From NCBI GenBank assembly GCA_963805795.1, contig CAWDVG010000001.1, positions 806,001 through 870,000 of the forward strand: a stretch of 64,000 nucleotides of DNA, read 5' to 3'. The position numbers and the translations under genes were made by a program. The notes below the pieces were generated by a model, which saw only the letters and a list, made by a program, of their open reading frames with translations, was not told where the DNA came from and made no database searches. Positions 36,568 through 45,982 of the stretch are shown piece after piece (the first letter of the stretch is position 1; the number at the start of each line of letters is the position of its first letter). This DNA comes from CAWARU01 sp963805795. Lineage in GTDB: Bacteria > Pseudomonadota > Gammaproteobacteria > UBA6186 > Azoamicaceae.

Positions 36568-37368
36568 ATGATTCTATTGAAATCAGAAACTGAATATTAT
36601 TCTGAAGCATTATACCCTATGGCTGTTCAAGTTGAATGTGACAAACTTTACAAAATGAAGCTTGGATATATTTATAAAATGGGGTTATTAATAAATGAAA
36701 GATTAAATCTTAATCTGTTAATAACAGAAGCTAGATTGGATCCCAAAATTATAGTAGAAGAAGAAAGTATGGATGCTAACCATAAAACCAATCAAGAGCA
36801 AGCTCGAACTAATACTTGTAAACCTAAATTACCTCCAATAGATAGGAGGAATGGTAAAAATGGTGGTATTGCGATATCTAAGAAAATTTTAAGAATCTTA
36901 CCTAGCGGACCCATCTATCTGGAAGAAGCAAAAACAGAAATAGAAAATTTGACCGTTGAAATTAATAAACTAGAAGCGAATATATATTTTATTACCTCAA
37001 AAATAGAAGGTTTAGAAAAATTGTTAAAAGAAGTGGCTTTAAATACGTCGCCAAAATCTGTTGTTAACCTTGCATCAGATATACATTCAAAAGAAAATGC
37101 TGATATACTTATTGCACCCATGAAGGCAGAACAGATAATTAAAGCCAATTTTGATAAAACAATCGCCGAAAAATCAAAAGCCATACATATGAATGGAAAT
37201 GGCCATCCTCACAGCAGATTTTCAGAAGTTATATTCACATATAAACCTAACGAGAATACGCAAATTGAGGATGCTGTTATTTCTTCTGCACATACTGGTT
37301 CTGATCTGCAATCCCCTCGTCTGCAATCACCTAGAAAGTATCGTTTAGATCTAACGGACCCTAACTAA
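36568..37368 (+). CDS. helical hypothetical protein, probable frame break at its start
   Basis: Unrecognised. Residues 100-160 are a coiled coil (EAKTEIENLTVEINKLEANI); the last 60 are polar with SPRLQSPRKYRLDL. The strong ribosome site GGGAG precedes an ATG at 36543 whose frame reads MSIALETLNDSIEIRN and stops at 36593. The long frame's own ATG at 36568 has no ribosome site. The two frames overlap in this short region, so a one-base change probably separated the true start from the body. Function unknown; effector-like. Confidence 0.5.
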   Translation: MILLKSETEYYSEALYPMAVQVECDKLYKMKLGYIYKMGLLINERLNLNLLITEARLDPKIIVEEESMDANHKTNQEQARTNTCKPKLPPIDRRNGKNGGIAISKKILRILPSGPIYLEEAKTEIENLTVEINKLEANIYFITSKIEGLEKLLKEVALNTSPKSVVNLASDIHSKENADILIAPMKAEQIIKANFDKTIAEKSKAIHMNGNGHPHSRFSEVIFTYKPNENTQIEDAVISSAHTGSDLQSPRLQSPRKYRLDLTDPN

Positions 37369-37396
37369 TAAAAACTGCATTTAAATGGTTCGGCAA

Positions 37397-37566
37397 CTTG
37401 TTCAGAAGTCTTCGATTTAGGTAAAATAAAAAACTTATATGTGAAATATTCAATTATCATCCTAGCGCCGTAGAGTCATGGATGGATTCATTGCGATATA
37501 CCCGAAATCTATGTGCGCATCATTGTAGATTGTGGAATCGTTGGTTTGTCTTGTCCCCTAAACTTA
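37397..37566 (+). pseudogene. decayed 3' fragment of an Abi_2/AbiF-like gene
   Basis: EVFDLGKIKNLYVKYSI in one frame is followed, in another frame, by SWMDSLRYTRNLCAHHCRLW. This matches the C-terminal core of the intact AbiF-like protein at 51845-52783 (SWMQSLSYLRNICAHHLRLW), including the HEPN RxxxxH motif (RNLCAH). A frameshift and loss of the 5' two thirds make it a relic. It runs straight into a kfrA-like relic. Confidence 0.7.
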
Positions 37567-37749
37567 CCTACTTGTGACGACCTCCTGGCCATGGGTAAAA
37601 CTCCACGTGAAATCACTGGAGAGGCCATTGGCAATCGTCTAAGAGAACTTAACCTGAAACCAGGCAGTCTTACCTATCGTTATCGATATTGCGATAGTTG
37701 GATGGGGGAGAGGGATCGGGCAATTCAAGCTACGTCGGAATATATATAG
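37567..37749 (+). pseudogene. fragment of a KfrA-like DNA-binding domain
   Basis: TGEAIGNRLRELNLKPGSLT matches, in pattern, TGDAIRERLFELGFSKGSPN of the kfrA-like protein at 46558. It is preceded by CDDLLAMG, as CDELVTEG precedes it there. Only the N-terminal DNA-binding domain remains; the coiled coil is missing. An open frame reaches back to 37513 but starts within the abi relic. Confidence 0.6.
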
Positions 37750-38064
37750 CTATTTCTTCAAAGCTGGTACTAGTAAAGATGCTGTAGCTGTAGTTGGATC
37801 AGGAATCGGAATCGGGTCAAAGAGTCGAGCCTGAACCGGAAATTGAATCGAAGCTGGAATCGGAGCTGGAGCTGAAATATCCGGCTCAGCGTTTACCCTA
37901 GCCGCTGTCCTAGATTCTACTTCTTTTTGAATTTCTCTTAATTTTAGTTGCTTATAATTTTCACGTACTGCATCGATTTTCTTTATACACTCAATTTCGT
38001 AAAGTCTTAATTGATTTTTGCATTCAAATAAAACCTTTTCAAGTTCATTAGAATTTTTAGACAT
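37750..38064 (-). CDS. small coiled-coil protein with Pro-rich tail (104 aa)
   Basis: Unrecognised. Residues 5-55 form a coiled coil (NSNELEKVLFECKNQLRLYE). The rest is Pro/Ala/Ile-rich (APAPIPASIQFPVQARLFDP). AAGGAG lies seven bases before the ATG, so expression is plausible. The upstream 130 bp hold four TTAATTAA palindromes. No signal peptide. Function unknown. Confidence 0.5.
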   Translation of the reverse strand: MSKNSNELEKVLFECKNQLRLYEIECIKKIDAVRENYKQLKLREIQKEVESRTAARVNAEPDISAPAPIPASIQFPVQARLFDPIPIPDPTTATASLLVPALKK

Positions 38065-38121
38065 GATGATTTCTCCTTAGTAGATTGTATCATTTCTCAA
38101 TAATAAGTTTATGCCTTTTCC

Positions 38122-38190
38122 TTAATTAAGGACTAATCTAAATTAAATGCTTTAATTAAGCAATACTATTAATTAAAGAATGTTAATTAA
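38122..38190. promoter_or_regulatory. cluster of four TTAATTAA palindromes
   Basis: TTAATTAA at 38122, 38152, 38169 and 38183, within 69 bp upstream of the minus-strand 104-aa gene. The first two are extended to CTTAATTAAG and TTTAATTAAG. Could be an operator array, or chance in AT-rich DNA. Confidence 0.25.
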
Positions 38191-38341
38191 AGAAAATAGG
38201 CTATCCTTTATTAAAAGTGTTTAAACAAATTTAAGTGGGTATTTTAACTATTTTAAATAACTGATTTAATATCCAGATATGTGCCCAGCCAATAAATATA
38301 GTATTTTTTTTGGAAGTGCTAACTCCAAAAAGGAAGGAATT

Positions 38342-38633
38342 ATGGGAATAGTAACTCGGTTTTTCTAGCCAGCTAATAAAGCTATTTTTTATTTGGCCCT
38401 CGCGGTACTGGAAAATCAACCTTAATTAAGCGTACTTACACGGATGCTGTCATCATTGATTTATTAGAGCCAAATTTATATCGTGACTATTTATCAAATA
38501 CAGATCGATTAAAAGAAAGAGTGCTGCCCTTCAAGACACAAAAACATTTGTGATAGATGAGATTCAAAATACCTGAATTACTTGGCTCAGTTCATCAATT
38601 AATCGAATTAAAAAAACCTGGCAATTCACTGCC
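38342..38633 (+). pseudogene. decayed 5' copy of a DUF4143 AAA ATPase
   Basis: Nucleotide-level copy of the first ~300 bases of the intact gene at 49820, including its leader (TGGAAGTGCTAACTCC) and ribosome site. Codon 9 is TAG in place of CAA. A base is lost before the Walker A region, and more indels follow (GAGTGCTGCCCTTC against GAGTGCTCGCCCATC). The copy ends abruptly at about 38633, inside the end of the neighbouring minus-strand gene. Confidence 0.85.
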
Positions 38634-39234
38634 TAGCTGTTACTTTATATTGTTCGCAAAATGCAAGGGCCGTTTGGATGTTTTTATGGATGGTATCCAT
38701 TTGTGATTGAATTTCAGGGACCTCTGCCTTTGCTTTTGTAAATTGAGGATCGCTTTCACCTTTAGACAAATGCAACTGCCATAATTGCAATTGTTGTTCT
38801 AGAGGATATATGGGTGATTCTGTATTCGATATGAAATTTGAAGCAAATTCAGCTTGTATATGACAGATTGCAGTTCTAAAATCTTCTTCCTGGCAAAGTC
38901 CTCTGAGAATGATCATGCTGTTAATCATTTTATCGACATTTTTATGAAGCTTAGAAATTATTATACTAGCTAATTCAGCTTCATCCTGAGTCAATAAACT
39001 CTTATTTATTATAATAATAAGATACATCGTTAAAGATTCCGCAGGAATACCATTGTCTGAAATAAATTGTATCAATGAAATCAGGGTATCTTCGAATATT
39101 ATACTTTTTTCTTTCAGTTGTTTATCTTTTGTCTTATTCATTTCTTTCAGAGATGCATGAACAATACTATACAATAACTGCATCTGTTGATTTTTTTTAG
39201 CCCAGTTGTTTATCTCTTCGTTTGTTGTAGACAT
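38626..39234 (-). CDS. helical hypothetical protein (202 aa)
   Basis: Unrecognised, all-helical and acidic, MSTTNEEINNWAKKNQQMQL onward, with regular helices through residue 130 and a Gln-rich stretch YPLEQQLQLWQLHL. No signal peptide or membrane helix. AGAGGAA lies seven bases before the ATG. Its 3' end abuts an ATPase relic, which may have truncated it. It is divergent from the large 815-residue gene. Function unknown. Confidence 0.55.
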   Translation of the reverse strand: MSTTNEEINNWAKKNQQMQLLYSIVHASLKEMNKTKDKQLKEKSIIFEDTLISLIQFISDNGIPAESLTMYLIIIINKSLLTQDEAELASIIISKLHKNVDKMINSMIILRGLCQEEDFRTAICHIQAEFASNFISNTESPIYPLEQQLQLWQLHLSKGESDPQFTKAKAEVPEIQSQMDTIHKNIQTALAFCEQYKVTARQ

Positions 39235-39427
39235 TATCAGATTCCTCTTTTTGTCCTAACAATCATTCATTAATTCATTCAGTCATTTATATTTAGTTTA
39301 TCATAACTAACTTGTTTTAGAAAAAGATGGGTTTGTACATCAACGTATATATCCATGTGTATATCCATTTGCAAGTTTAAGAGTTATTTAATAAACTTAA
39401 TATATACTTTAACTCAGAGGTTAGTCA

Positions 39428-41875
39428 ATGTCTTATGTATTTTTACCCATTTTTGAAATTGTAAAGGGAAGTACACCAGATGAAATAATAAATAAATTAA
39501 TAGCCATCCGGCCACCCAACATAGCGGGCGGACAAGATGATCATACATCAGCTTGGGCTTTGTTACTTCAGGGGCTATACACTCAAATAAAGTCTGCTTT
39601 TGAGACTCGGAGGATGCACCTAATTCCTGTCTTTACAAAGTTAAGCGAGATATCTCAGCAAGAAGTAAGACTCTATTCGGATTTCATAAAATCTCAAAAC
39701 TTAGTAGAAAAACTAAAAAATATTTATAAAAATATTTATAAAGATACTCCAACCATGGCAAAGTATGATCGTTTATCGGCGGGTTCTCCTGCTATGCATA
39801 TAGAAGCAATAATAGACGACATTTCCGAGAAAATCCTACACACTCCGGTTAATGCAAGAAACAAAGGTTTAACAAAAGAATTTTTTACCATATGGGGCCA
39901 CATGATGCCCTATTTTGAACTCTGTAATTTGCAGCAGGAATTAAGTAGTACTGTAACAAAGGCACGCGATCTTTGGACAGATTTCCTGAAAGAGGCAGAC
40001 GATTATGCTGCAGATGATGTTTCAAAACAAGCTGGTTCAACTGCTGGAAACGCCTCATTGAAAGAATTAGAGAAGTCACGCAAAATTTTTTTAGATGGCA
40101 AGTATCGTGAGTTCAAATTAGCTATTTTAGGTTTAATTACGAATGCTTCTGCTCAATTTTTAAATAAACTTCCTTTTGCGACTTATAGAAAAGTGCAGGA
40201 TGTTTCGGGTACATCAGATTTGGGTGGGACAAAAGTAGCCCAGGCTATGAAAACACTGAGAGAAGCAGTGATTGGCAAATCCGCAGAAGATACCATTATT
40301 AAAGCCATGGGAACACTGTTGGATTATCAGCTCCTCGGCTCTGATATAGATAGGAAAACAGAGAATGATGCCTCTAAAGTGGTCTTAAAAGGTAAAAAAA
40401 AATTTATTAATAGAGCTGTCTATTTATCGTTAACTCGAAATAATGATCCTATAATATTTGCACATGTCGCGGCAAGACATTGGAGAAATATCTGCAGAGC
40501 TTTTCCAAAATTTGAAAATCAAGACACTATAAAAGATCAATTTATTCAATATATGTTAGAAAAAAAGTGGAAGGTTTCTACAGATCAAATAAAGCATATA
40601 AAGGAAATTGAACGAATAATAAAAACAGCTGCTGATTTTGTTCCTCGCCCATTACCTGAAGTCGATCAACGTGCCTTATCTCCATTAACCATTCCGGAGG
40701 TAACCGTTGCCCCGAGTATCGGTGCAGTATTTAAAGCAGCTCCAACAGCTGTTGCTACGGGATCATCTGCAGGCGCTGGTGCGGGAGGAGGCAAAAATGT
40801 TGGGAGTATCTCTGCTGCTGATGATAGCACCGTAACGAACAGATACCCTTGGCTGAATGCTCTAATAAAAGATGAGGCTTCCTCGGCTATTCCTCTAGCT
40901 ACTGTAGCTCCTTTGGCGGCTGCTGGCGCAGGGGGAGCTGCGGGCGTTGGGGGCGCTTCTGTTGCCGATGAAGGTACGTTGAATGATTACAATGAATTGA
41001 GGTTAAAAGAGCTAGATGAATCGAGCTTAAAAGAACTACTAGCAGCTTTGGAAGAAGCTGATACACATCTTTCTAAGGATGAGGCTTCGCTGCACATTGA
41101 TACAACCACTGATGCTGGTCCTTCAAAAATTGTTCCAAGAGGGACAGCAGGTGCTAGTGGTGGAGGTGGTGGAGGTGGCGCTGGCAATCTCATTTCGGCA
41201 AAAATGGACGATGACGATGCTGCGATTGATGACTTTTCAACTGACGACAATACGGATGCTCCTCCCCCTCTAACAGGGGTAAGGGTTGGTGGAGACGCTG
41301 GGACTGGCGGGGCGGCGCCTCGTTCATCGATTCCGTCTAAGCGGAAAGCATCCGCCTTCATGGCTGCGGCTCTTCCCATGCCTAATCCCATGCCTCACCC
41401 TGTGTCTGGTTCAGGTACGGGGAGTGCTGTCTCTTCAGATACTTCACTTGGCAGTGGCACTACTGCTGACAGCGTTTCCGAATCACCTTTAAAAAAACTC
41501 AATACTACAGGGAAGACAGACACCCCCACGCCTACAACGCACTCTGCCCTGGCTGCAGGGGCTGGAGCTACAGACCCAACTTCTTTTAATCCAAGTCTCA
41601 ATGCACGTCTGAATGATGCTACATCAAATTTGAAAGATGCTACATTAAATTTGTCAGCAGCTAAAGCTCCCCACGCCCCAACTAGCCCTCCCGCTAAGAG
41701 CGCTTTCACACCCAGTCTGTCGTCAGTGCATTCAGCAGCTCCGCCTCCACCCCCAGCACCATCGCCAGCTGCAGGTGCTGCCGATGGCGCTGCTGCTGGG
41801 AAGGGGAAAACCACTTCTAAACCTATTAAGCCATCTCCACCACCCCCACCATTACTGTACCGGCCTCCCCGATAA
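39428..41875 (+). CDS. large effector-like protein, helical N-terminal region and low-complexity Pro-rich tail (815 aa)
   Basis: Unrecognised. Residues 1-405 look like a globular all-helical domain (SYVFLPIFEIVKGSTPDEII to KEIERIIKTAADFVPRP). From about 410 the sequence is Ala/Gly/Ser-rich with acidic helical insertions (LRLKELDESSLKELLAALEE) and poly-Gly. The end has proline runs (APPPPPAPSPAAGAAD, KPSPPPPPLLYRPPR) like profilin or SH3/WW ligands of eukaryotic proteins. Base composition of the 3' third is much richer in G+C than the neighbours. AGAGG lies before the ATG at 39428. No signal peptide. A host-directed scaffold or actin-related role is speculation. Confidence 0.65.
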   Translation: MSYVFLPIFEIVKGSTPDEIINKLIAIRPPNIAGGQDDHTSAWALLLQGLYTQIKSAFETRRMHLIPVFTKLSEISQQEVRLYSDFIKSQNLVEKLKNIYKNIYKDTPTMAKYDRLSAGSPAMHIEAIIDDISEKILHTPVNARNKGLTKEFFTIWGHMMPYFELCNLQQELSSTVTKARDLWTDFLKEADDYAADDVSKQAGSTAGNASLKELEKSRKIFLDGKYREFKLAILGLITNASAQFLNKLPFATYRKVQDVSGTSDLGGTKVAQAMKTLREAVIGKSAEDTIIKAMGTLLDYQLLGSDIDRKTENDASKVVLKGKKKFINRAVYLSLTRNNDPIIFAHVAARHWRNICRAFPKFENQDTIKDQFIQYMLEKKWKVSTDQIKHIKEIERIIKTAADFVPRPLPEVDQRALSPLTIPEVTVAPSIGAVFKAAPTAVATGSSAGAGAGGGKNVGSISAADDSTVTNRYPWLNALIKDEASSAIPLATVAPLAAAGAGGAAGVGGASVADEGTLNDYNELRLKELDESSLKELLAALEEADTHLSKDEASLHIDTTTDAGPSKIVPRGTAGASGGGGGGGAGNLISAKMDDDDAAIDDFSTDDNTDAPPPLTGVRVGGDAGTGGAAPRSSIPSKRKASAFMAAALPMPNPMPHPVSGSGTGSAVSSDTSLGSGTTADSVSESPLKKLNTTGKTDTPTPTTHSALAAGAGATDPTSFNPSLNARLNDATSNLKDATLNLSAAKAPHAPTSPPAKSAFTPSLSSVHSAAPPPPPAPSPAAGAADGAAAGKGKTTSKPIKPSPPPPPLLYRPPR

Positions 41876-41882
41876 TCATCGA

Positions 41883-41942
41883 GTAAAAGGAGGGGATGAC
41901 TGTCATTATATCTAACGACAATTCTATATACCTTGGCTGAGC
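41883..41942 (-). pseudogene. 60-bp relic of a DUF4143 ATPase
   Basis: On the minus strand it reads AQPRYIELSLDIMTVIPSFY. The intact ATPase at 48126-49439 has AQGYIELFSDLMTVIPSFPY, and the DNA (GGGGATGACTGTCATTA) is nearly identical. A small leftover of a larger rearranged copy. Confidence 0.65.
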
Positions 41943-41980
41943 TTGATTCTTTTAATTTTTTCTTCACGTCCAGTTCATTT
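41943..41980. repeat. 38-bp direct repeat, copy 1
   Basis: TTGATTCTT(T)TAA, a T-rich tract, then GTCCAGTTCATTT. A very similar 37-bp sequence lies at 55638-55674 in the same orientation. The pair brackets most of the kfrA/recombinase region. Confidence 0.5.
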
Positions 41981-42144
41981 ATCCTTAAGATTTACGTTAG
42001 TTATCTGGTCATGAAATGGCGCATGAGATCCTCTTGAATTTTTCAATAAAAATTGAAATAATGCAACGTCTCCTAAACTTACCTAAGTAATCTATGCAGA
42101 TTGAAGGTATTGATTAGTAACGAAGGGCAGCGAAAAGGATTTGT

Positions 42145-45100
42145 ATGCCAATTAAAACCTCAACACAACTATCGTCTAGTTCTAACTTAGTTACGAAAAG
42201 TACAGCTGCAGTAACAATAGCCCAAGATGTTTTCAGTGCCTTGGGTTTTGAAGATAAGCGCGCAGACATTATAGCAGGTAACTTGGCACATAATGGTATT
42301 TATCGCACACTGAGTTCTTCCATTGAGCTTTATAATAGAGACCCCAGTCCTAAAAATAATATTATCCTCACTAGGGTTTTAAAGAAAGAGATTAAACGGC
42401 TCAGATCGGAATATCATTACATAAAAGCAAAGCAAGACAAATATCAATCAGAGGCTAATAAAGTTACTGCTCGTCCGGCTACACAGTCTACTCGATGGTA
42501 CAATCGACTGTACGGCAGCTTAAAAAGCAGCGTTCAAACATTTTTCGGTTCCGATAACCAATCTTTAGTCGAGAAATATGCTGAATTAGCGGAAACACGA
42601 CAGGTACAAATTGATAAATTAACTAAATATCTAGATGAAATCTCTAAAAAAACGGTAAAACAACCCCTCCGCTTAAACTCTGAAAAGGTAAAAATAGTAC
42701 AAAAGAGTGTGTTTCCTGCAACAATTAATTTTGCAACTTTGAATGGACTAACAGGTGTTAGTTTTACTTTGCCAACAACAGCTGGCGACTCTCCCATCAG
42801 CTCCGCCGTCAGTTCCGCTGGAGATATTAACGATGATGGTATCACGGATTTCATGGTAGGTTATCCTATTTTTTCTAATGGAGTTGGATCTGTTCCTGGA
42901 TTGACTTGTGTCATATTTGGACATTCTGGTGATTGGATAACACCATTTTCACTTAGTAATTTAAATGGTATAAATGGTCTAATCTTTAACGGCGAATACG
43001 CTTGGGATCAAAGTGGTAACTCAGTTAGTTTTGCGGGTGACATTAATGGAGATGGAACTGATGATCTGATTATTGGGGCCCCTGGAGCAAACCAAGTTGG
43101 TACAAGCTATCTAATATTTGGACATTCAGGCAACTGGGTATTTCCTTTTAGCCTTGCGAATTTAAATGGCACCAATGGAGTTAAATTTATAGGTGAAGAA
43201 AATATCAAAGACAGTGGTTTGTCAGTTAGTTTGGCTGGCGATATCAATGGAGATGAGATAGACGATTTTATCATTGGGGCTAGCGGAACAGCTTATGTCA
43301 TCTTTGGACACACTGGAAATTGGATCTCACCCTTTAGCCTTTCAGCTTTGAATGGATTAAATGGCATCAAATTTATTGCAGGAAAAGTGGGAGATGGCAC
43401 TGGCCTATCCGTTAGTTCAGCTGGGGATGTCAATGGAGACGGGATTGATGATCTTATGATTGGATCTCCTTACGCTAATAATAATATTGGAACTACTTCT
43501 CTTGTATTTGGGCACAGAGGCACTTGGTCTACTCCATTTTTACTTTCCAGTTTGAATGGTCTTAACGGTGTAATATTTACTGGAGAAAATCCAAATGACG
43601 AATGTGGTATTTCCGTTAGTAAAGCTGGGGATGTCAATGGAGATGGGTTGGATGATCTCGTCATTGGGTCTCTTTCCGCTAATAACGCAGACGGAACCGC
43701 TTATCTTGTATTTGGTCATATAGGCAGTTGGTCGACCCCATTTTTTCTTTCTAGCTTGAATGGTTTCAATGGAGCAAAACTAATTGGAGGGGGAACTTCC
43801 GTCAGTCAGGCAGGTGATATTAATAGTGATGGAATTAATGATCTTTTCATCGGTGCACCAAAATACAATGCCAATGGCGGTAATACAGGAGCCAGTTACG
43901 TTGTGTTTGGGTATCCTGGAGCTTGGGCTACTCCCTTTAGTCTCTCCAATTTGAACGGGGAAAATGGAATCATTTTCATTGGATATTCTACAGAATATAG
44001 TGGAGTGAGTGTTAATACCGTTGGAGATGTGAATGGAGATGGATTAACAGATCTTATGGTTGGCACTATATCAGGAACGAGTTCTGGGACCAATATTGTT
44101 TCAAATCTTGTTTTTGGAGACAATCCTTCATTATCTAATAATCAATTGATTATTACTGAGGGATCCGTATCTTGGCTGAATAATACAAATTTAATGACGA
44201 GATATAGTAGTAACCCTGTTCTAACCTTGTTTAGTATTACGCAAATTCAACATGGCCACTTTGAACTGGTTACTCAACCGGGAAGAGTAATCAACAGTTT
44301 TAATGAATTACAAATTAGTAATAATCAAGTAGGCTTCTTTCAAGATGGCAGCTGTGCTGTGCCTGCTTATCAAGTTTCAGTGGTTGATGGCGGTATTGCA
44401 TTATCTTCAACTCCTGAAGACGCTGAAATTTCTTTTAATCCCATTATACCTAATATTACGAATAATTTATTAGCTGCTATTCCAGGCCAGCCAGTGATCC
44501 TAACTACTTGGAATTTAAATGCCACCAGCCCTGGAGATTTACGGGTCAATATTCGTTATACCGTAAGTTCGATCGAACACGGACAATTCTACTACATAAA
44601 CGATCCAAGCAAATCTATAACACAATTCTCTCAACCAGAAATCGATGACAACAAAGTACAATTTGTCCCTGATAAATCTGGTATAAAACCCACTTATGTT
44701 TTGGTGGCTCAGGATAGTTGCGGTTGGGTATCTGATCCATCATCGGCTACGATTTTTTTTCATTATTTCCCAGTATTAGAAATAAATCAGTTGACAATCA
44801 ATCAAGGCCAGCAACTTACATTTACTGCAGCCAACTTATATGCAATAAATCCAAATAATGCTAACATAAGCTCGATTTTGTTATTTGTCATCAGCAAAAT
44901 ACTGAGTGGACATTTTGAAATGATATGTAATCCAGGTGAGGCCATCAATTCTTTTTATCAAAAAAATATTACAGATGGAATCGTACAATTTATTCACGAT
45001 GGTAGCAATCAGGCACCCAGTTATGATGTTTCTGTCGATGATGGTATTTTAAATACTGACTCTGAAGCTGCCACTATTGTATTTAATCCGACTAATCCTC

Positions 45101-45825
45101 CAGAACCAAGCAATTCTTCTTCTGATGATTCTATTATTAAGGCCATTATTGTCGGCACTGTAGCGGGTGGAATTGGAATAGCTTTTGCAATTGCTAAATT
45201 ATATATAGAAAAGAAAGCTAAGGATTATATGGAAGATGAGGAAAAGGATTCTTATCGCAAAACTGTTGTCGTGCCCATCAGTAAAGAGATATCTCGTCAT
45301 ATAAAAATGGGTAGCTTTTTGGGGTATATGAATCAACAAACCACTCAAAATCTAGTTTTAGCTGTACTAGAAGTTATTTCCAAGCTAGAAAATATAGGCA
45401 TTAATGCAGAACGACAAATGAAATCAGAACCTCGGCGTTCACGTTTTATGATTCAAACAGCGTTTCAAACTAGAAGGCAATTACTTGGACAGGAAAACAC
45501 CAGTTGCTGTAATTGTAATAGTTGTTCTTGTACACCTGAAGTAACGCCAGAACAAATTTCTGACAATGCTAATGCCATAGCAGCAAGCATAAAAAGAAAA
45601 CTTAATGGCAAATCGGCCTCCCATCCAGACGACAGTTTACGTTTACAAAGCGGTGGTGATAATCCAAAAATGCAAGAAGATTCTTCATCGATGCATAATC
45701 CTCTATTATTATCTTCAAAACTGACACGATCGCGATCTGCATCTTGGGCTTCTCTAATTGTTGATTCAAATAATAAGCAACAAATAAATGATGCGAGCTC
45801 GAAAATCGACATAAAACTTAATTAG
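42145..45825 (+). CDS. integrin-alpha-like FG-GAP propeller and cadherin-like repeat membrane protein (1226 aa)
   Basis: Residues 1-190 are a helical, coiled-coil region without a signal peptide. From about 195 to 640 there are seven FG-GAP repeats, each with a Ca-binding D-x-[ND]-x-D-G loop: AGDINDDGITDFMVG, AGDINGDGTDDLIIG, AGDINGDEIDDFIIG, AGDVNGDGIDDLMIG, AGDVNGDGLDDLVIG, AGDINSDGINDLFIG and VGDVNGDGLTDLMVG. Seven is the number in an integrin alpha propeller. About 660-985 contains three CSPG/cadherin-like repeats (IQHGHFELVTQPGRVINSF, IEHGQFYYINDP, ILSGHFEMICNPGEAINSF). A transmembrane helix, KAIIVGTVAGGIGIAFAIA, lies at about 997-1016. A 200-residue C-terminal domain with a CCNCNSCSC cluster near residue 1121 follows. 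How it would be exported is unclear. Confidence 0.85.
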   Translation: MPIKTSTQLSSSSNLVTKSTAAVTIAQDVFSALGFEDKRADIIAGNLAHNGIYRTLSSSIELYNRDPSPKNNIILTRVLKKEIKRLRSEYHYIKAKQDKYQSEANKVTARPATQSTRWYNRLYGSLKSSVQTFFGSDNQSLVEKYAELAETRQVQIDKLTKYLDEISKKTVKQPLRLNSEKVKIVQKSVFPATINFATLNGLTGVSFTLPTTAGDSPISSAVSSAGDINDDGITDFMVGYPIFSNGVGSVPGLTCVIFGHSGDWITPFSLSNLNGINGLIFNGEYAWDQSGNSVSFAGDINGDGTDDLIIGAPGANQVGTSYLIFGHSGNWVFPFSLANLNGTNGVKFIGEENIKDSGLSVSLAGDINGDEIDDFIIGASGTAYVIFGHTGNWISPFSLSALNGLNGIKFIAGKVGDGTGLSVSSAGDVNGDGIDDLMIGSPYANNNIGTTSLVFGHRGTWSTPFLLSSLNGLNGVIFTGENPNDECGISVSKAGDVNGDGLDDLVIGSLSANNADGTAYLVFGHIGSWSTPFFLSSLNGFNGAKLIGGGTSVSQAGDINSDGINDLFIGAPKYNANGGNTGASYVVFGYPGAWATPFSLSNLNGENGIIFIGYSTEYSGVSVNTVGDVNGDGLTDLMVGTISGTSSGTNIVSNLVFGDNPSLSNNQLIITEGSVSWLNNTNLMTRYSSNPVLTLFSITQIQHGHFELVTQPGRVINSFNELQISNNQVGFFQDGSCAVPAYQVSVVDGGIALSSTPEDAEISFNPIIPNITNNLLAAIPGQPVILTTWNLNATSPGDLRVNIRYTVSSIEHGQFYYINDPSKSITQFSQPEIDDNKVQFVPDKSGIKPTYVLVAQDSCGWVSDPSSATIFFHYFPVLEINQLTINQGQQLTFTAANLYAINPNNANISSILLFVISKILSGHFEMICNPGEAINSFYQKNITDGIVQFIHDGSNQAPSYDVSVDDGILNTDSEAATIVFNPTNPPEPSNSSSDDSIIKAIIVGTVAGGIGIAFAIAKLYIEKKAKDYMEDEEKDSYRKTVVVPISKEISRHIKMGSFLGYMNQQTTQNLVLAVLEVISKLENIGINAERQMKSEPRRSRFMIQTAFQTRRQLLGQENTSCCNCNSCSCTPEVTPEQISDNANAIAASIKRKLNGKSASHPDDSLRLQSGGDNPKMQEDSSSMHNPLLLSSKLTRSRSASWASLIVDSNNKQQINDASSKIDIKLN

Positions 45826-45863
45826 ATACCAATATTTTTACATTCTTTGACTTCATTAGCCTC

Positions 45864-45957
45864 ATCTAAATTGTTACAAGGGATCCACTAACTCTATGAG
45901 TTTTTACTGTGACAATTACTGTGACAAGCTATGACAGTTACTATATAAAAGCTGGTT
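45864..45957. repeat. TGACA iteron element, copy A
   Basis: Begins ATCTAAATTGTTACAAG, shares GGGATCCACTAACTCTATGA with copy B (52924-53034), and carries TGACA direct repeats at 45910, 45922 and 45932. It ends AAAGCTGG as copy B does. It lies 0.6 kb upstream of the first kfrA-like gene. Confidence 0.7.
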
Positions 45958-45982
45958 GAATATACAATTGATATGCCAATCC

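Noticed and set aside
41395..41967. 190-codon minus-strand frame opposite the low-complexity tail
   Set aside because: Mirror of Gly/Pro/Ala-rich coding DNA on the other strand; its first part is the DUF4143 relic read out of frame.
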